Source: Clostridia bacterium (GTDB taxonomy: Bacteria; Bacillota; Clostridia; Oscillospirales; Acutalibacteraceae). Taken from it: a DNA stretch of 6,161 bases. The position numbers were made by a program, and so were the translations under genes. This document shows positions 4,319 through 6,161 of this stretch, one piece after another; positions within the stretch are counted from its first letter, which is position 1; the number at the start of each line of letters is the position of its first letter. A model generated the notes under the pieces. It ran no database searches. It saw only the letters and a program-made list of their open reading frames with translations, and was not told the DNA's origin. The stretch is taken from NCBI GenBank assembly GCA_900767015.1, contig CAAFXQ010000072.1, forward strand, positions 1-6,161, written 5' to 3'.

Positions 4319-6161
4319 TTAATTGACTTTGTATACATTTGCTTCATATGGCGTAAGCTCGCCGGATTTATCGCTGTCAACGTTGGAAATAATCAGCTTG
4401 AAGCCGGTTGTGCATACCGTGCGTTTGACGGGCTTATCGGTAAGATTCAGCTCGACAAAATAGATGCCGTCGTCCTTATCGCTTCGGTAATAACAAAGAA
4501 CGTCGTCAAAGTCCTCTTTGGCAAGTCTGAACGAGCCGTACACCAAGGCGGGGTGCTCATGGCGAAGCTTCGTCATCTTACGGTAGAAATTGAGGACGGA
4601 AAGTTTATCCTTATCCTCTTTTTCGGCGTTGATTTCTTTATAGTTTGCGTTGACCTCAATCCATGGCGTGCCGGTCGTAAAGCCGCCGTTTTCCTCCGAT
4701 GTCCACTGCATCGGCGTTCTCGCATGGTCACGGCTTCCGGCAAGAACGGTTTCATACGCTGCTTGCGGACCCTTGCCCTGTTCCTGAAGCTGATAATAAA
4801 GGTTCAGGCTTTCAACATCACGGAAATCATCAATCGACTTAAAATCATTATTCGTCATGCCGAGCTCCTGCCCCTGATAAATAAAGGGCGTGCCCTTAAA
4901 GGTCATCTGCATGACGGCAAGAAGCTTGCTCATTTCCTTACGGTAGAAGCCGTCCGGGCAAACCTTGGACGTCATTCTCGGCCAATCGTGATTTTCAAAA
5001 AATACCGTCGGCCAGCAGTGATTGCCGTAGTGAAGCTGCCACTTGACAAGCTCTTTTGCCATCGGGCGCAGGTCATATTTATAATTCTGAAAGCGCTTTT
5101 TGCCGGGGTTATCCATATGGTCAAACGAGAATACGACATTCAGTTCTTTCCGGTAATCGCCCGTCATCAGTTTGCTCATTTCGATGCCCGTTCCCTGACA
5201 TTCACCGACGGTAAAAGCGTCATACTTTGAAAACGTGTTCTCGTTCATCTCACGAAGATATTCATGAAGTCTCGGTCCGTAGAAATAATGCTCACAGCCC
5301 TTAAACGCCATCAGAGAGCCGACAAGGTCGTTTCCGTCGGGAAGTCCCGGCGTTTTCGAAATAAAGCTGATAACGTCAAGACGGAAGCCGTCAACGCCCT
5401 TGTCAAGCCAGCGGTTAATCATCGCATAAAGGTCTTTTCGAAGATTTTCGTTTTCCCAGTTGAAGTCCATTTGCTTACTCGAGAAAAGATGCATCGCCCA
5501 CTGTCCCCGTTCGGGATAATAGTTCCAGGCGCTTCCGCTGAAAATCGAATCCCAGTTGTTCGGCGGCTGATTGTCCTTTCCGCCGTCACGCCAGATATAA
5601 TAGTCACGGTACGGCGAATCGGGGTCATGAAGCGAGCTTTGGAACCACTTATGCTCGTCGGAGCTGTGATTGATAACAAGATCCATAATCAGCTTCATGT
5701 CTCGTTTATGTATCTCGGAAAGCAGACGGTCAAAGTCCTCCATCGTGCCGAACTCTTCCATGATTTTGTCATAGTCACGGATATCATAGCCATTGTCGTC
5801 ATTCGGCGAATCGTAAATCGGACTGCACCAGATGGCATCAACGCCGAGCTCTTTCAGATAGTCAAGCTTTTCGATAATGCCGTTTAAGTCGCCGATTCCG
5901 TCGCCGTTTGAATCGTTAAAGGAACGGGGATAAATCTGATAAAAAACAGCCTCTTTCCACCACTTCTTTTCAATCGGGGCGTCGTCCTCAAGCGGAGCGT
6001 CCTTTTCGCTGTTAAGAATGCCCAGAAGCGAATCAATGATTTCGTCGTCAATCTTCCCCATGGATACCTTTTGAAGCGAAGCGAGCGTCAGCGAACCCAA
6101 CGGTGTTTTGGTGATGACCGAGCTGTCAATGCCCGCCGCATAAAGTGCTTTATTGATAATA
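4319..6161 (-). CDS. GH13 alpha-glucosidase, oligo-1,6-glucosidase type (5' end open)
   Basis: This enzyme hydrolyses alpha-glucosidic bonds at the non-reducing end of short oligosaccharides, probably in the cytoplasm, since no signal peptide is seen. Counting from TTG 6100 as residue 1, the TIM barrel begins at WWKEAVFYQIYPRSF (47-61). The metal loop DSNGDGIGD is at 63-71. Region I is DLVINH (140-145) and region II GFRLD with nucleophile D242. Region III has acid/base E300 in TVGE, and region IV is ENHD with D372. RDHARTPMQW (457-466) is typical of subfamily GH13_31. V243 after the nucleophile is the residue linked to alpha-1,6 (isomaltose-type) preference in this group, where alpha-1,4 enzymes tend to have Ala. 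Trehalose-6-phosphate hydrolase is an alternative. The frame has no stop up to the window edge. ATG 6061, with AAAAGG 5 nt upstream, would give 580 residues and about 33 extra before the barrel, but the codons before it also look coding. The protein may therefore have an N-terminal domain outside the window. Confidence 0.94.
   Translation of the reverse strand, partial: IINKALYAAGIDSSVITKTPLGSLTLASLQKVSMGKIDDEIIDSLLGILNSEKDAPLEDDAPIEKKWWKEAVFYQIYPRSFNDSNGDGIGDLNGIIEKLDYLKELGVDAIWCSPIYDSPNDDNGYDIRDYDKIMEEFGTMEDFDRLLSEIHKRDMKLIMDLVINHSSDEHKWFQSSLHDPDSPYRDYYIWRDGGKDNQPPNNWDSIFSGSAWNYYPERGQWAMHLFSSKQMDFNWENENLRKDLYAMINRWLDKGVDGFRLDVISFISKTPGLPDGNDLVGSLMAFKGCEHYFYGPRLHEYLREMNENTFSKYDAFTVGECQGTGIEMSKLMTGDYRKELNVVFSFDHMDNPGKKRFQNYKYDLRPMAKELVKWQLHYGNHCWPTVFFENHDWPRMTSKVCPDGFYRKEMSKLLAVMQMTFKGTPFIYQGQELGMTNNDFKSIDDFRDVESLNLYYQLQEQGKGPQAAYETVLAGSRDHARTPMQWTSEENGGFTTGTPWIEVNANYKEINAEKEDKDKLSVLNFYRKMTKLRHEHPALVYGSFRLAKEDFDDVLCYYRSDKDDGIYFVELNLTDKPVKRTVCTTGFKLIISNVDSDKSGELTPYEANVYKVN

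Noticed and set aside
4319..4390. EF-hand or dockerin-like motif (DSDKSGELTPYE) at the C-terminus of the glucosidase
   Set aside because: The PYEANVY ending is the normal last strand of GH13_31 enzymes, and only one partial motif is present without a second repeat.
4310..5887. Long plus-strand open frames opposite the glucosidase (306 and 207 codons)
   Set aside because: They are antisense shadows of a gene with complete GH13 motifs; their translations are rich in R, K, V and I with no recognisable family.
6098..6100. TTG at 6100 as the start of the glucosidase
   Set aside because: No ribosome site precedes it and the frame is open on both sides; either ATG 6061 or a start outside the window is more likely.

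Overview
The window looks like chromosomal DNA of a low-to-moderate G+C Firmicute, most likely a clostridial gut or rumen lineage of the Ruminococcaceae/Oscillospiraceae type. This is an inference. It rests on strong AGGAGG-like ribosome sites, AT-rich intergenic DNA, TGA used as a stop, and typical Firmicute families (a DUF896 protein, a DUF3784-like membrane protein, a clostridial-type AGCS transporter, a GH13 oligo-1,6-glucosidase-type enzyme). I see no rRNA, tRNA, CRISPR array, IS element or phage gene.

Layout from left to right. Positions 1-240 are AT-rich, with candidate promoters pointing both ways and one doubtful minus-strand mini-ORF. A small three-helix membrane protein (249-557, +) converges on, and overlaps by 23 bp, thiamine pyrophosphokinase thiN (535-1176, -). 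A 107-bp divergent intergenic region with a conspicuous inverted repeat separates thiN from a sodium:amino-acid symporter of the alanine/glycine:cation symporter family (1284-2927, +). The symporter's stop codon lies inside the -35 box of a strong candidate promoter. That promoter would drive a two-gene unit: an ArsC/Spx-fold protein (2998-3342, +) and a DUF896 protein (3342-3554, +), joined by a TAATG overlap and closed by a clear intrinsic terminator. Convergent to these is an unrecognised lipoprotein (3615-4226, -). Last, a GH13 alpha-glucosidase (4319 to the right edge, -) ends in a 13-bp perfect hairpin.

The genes do not form one pathway. They look like independent housekeeping functions: cofactor activation (thiN), amino-acid transport, thiol/redox or regulatory ArsC-like activity, and breakdown of alpha-glucosidic oligosaccharides. 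I found no convincing new multi-gene system. The points most worth a second look are an unexplained in-frame N-terminal extension of the glucosidase that runs off the window, an insertion of about 85 residues in an outer loop of the symporter, and the inverted repeat that coincides with the thiN -10 box.
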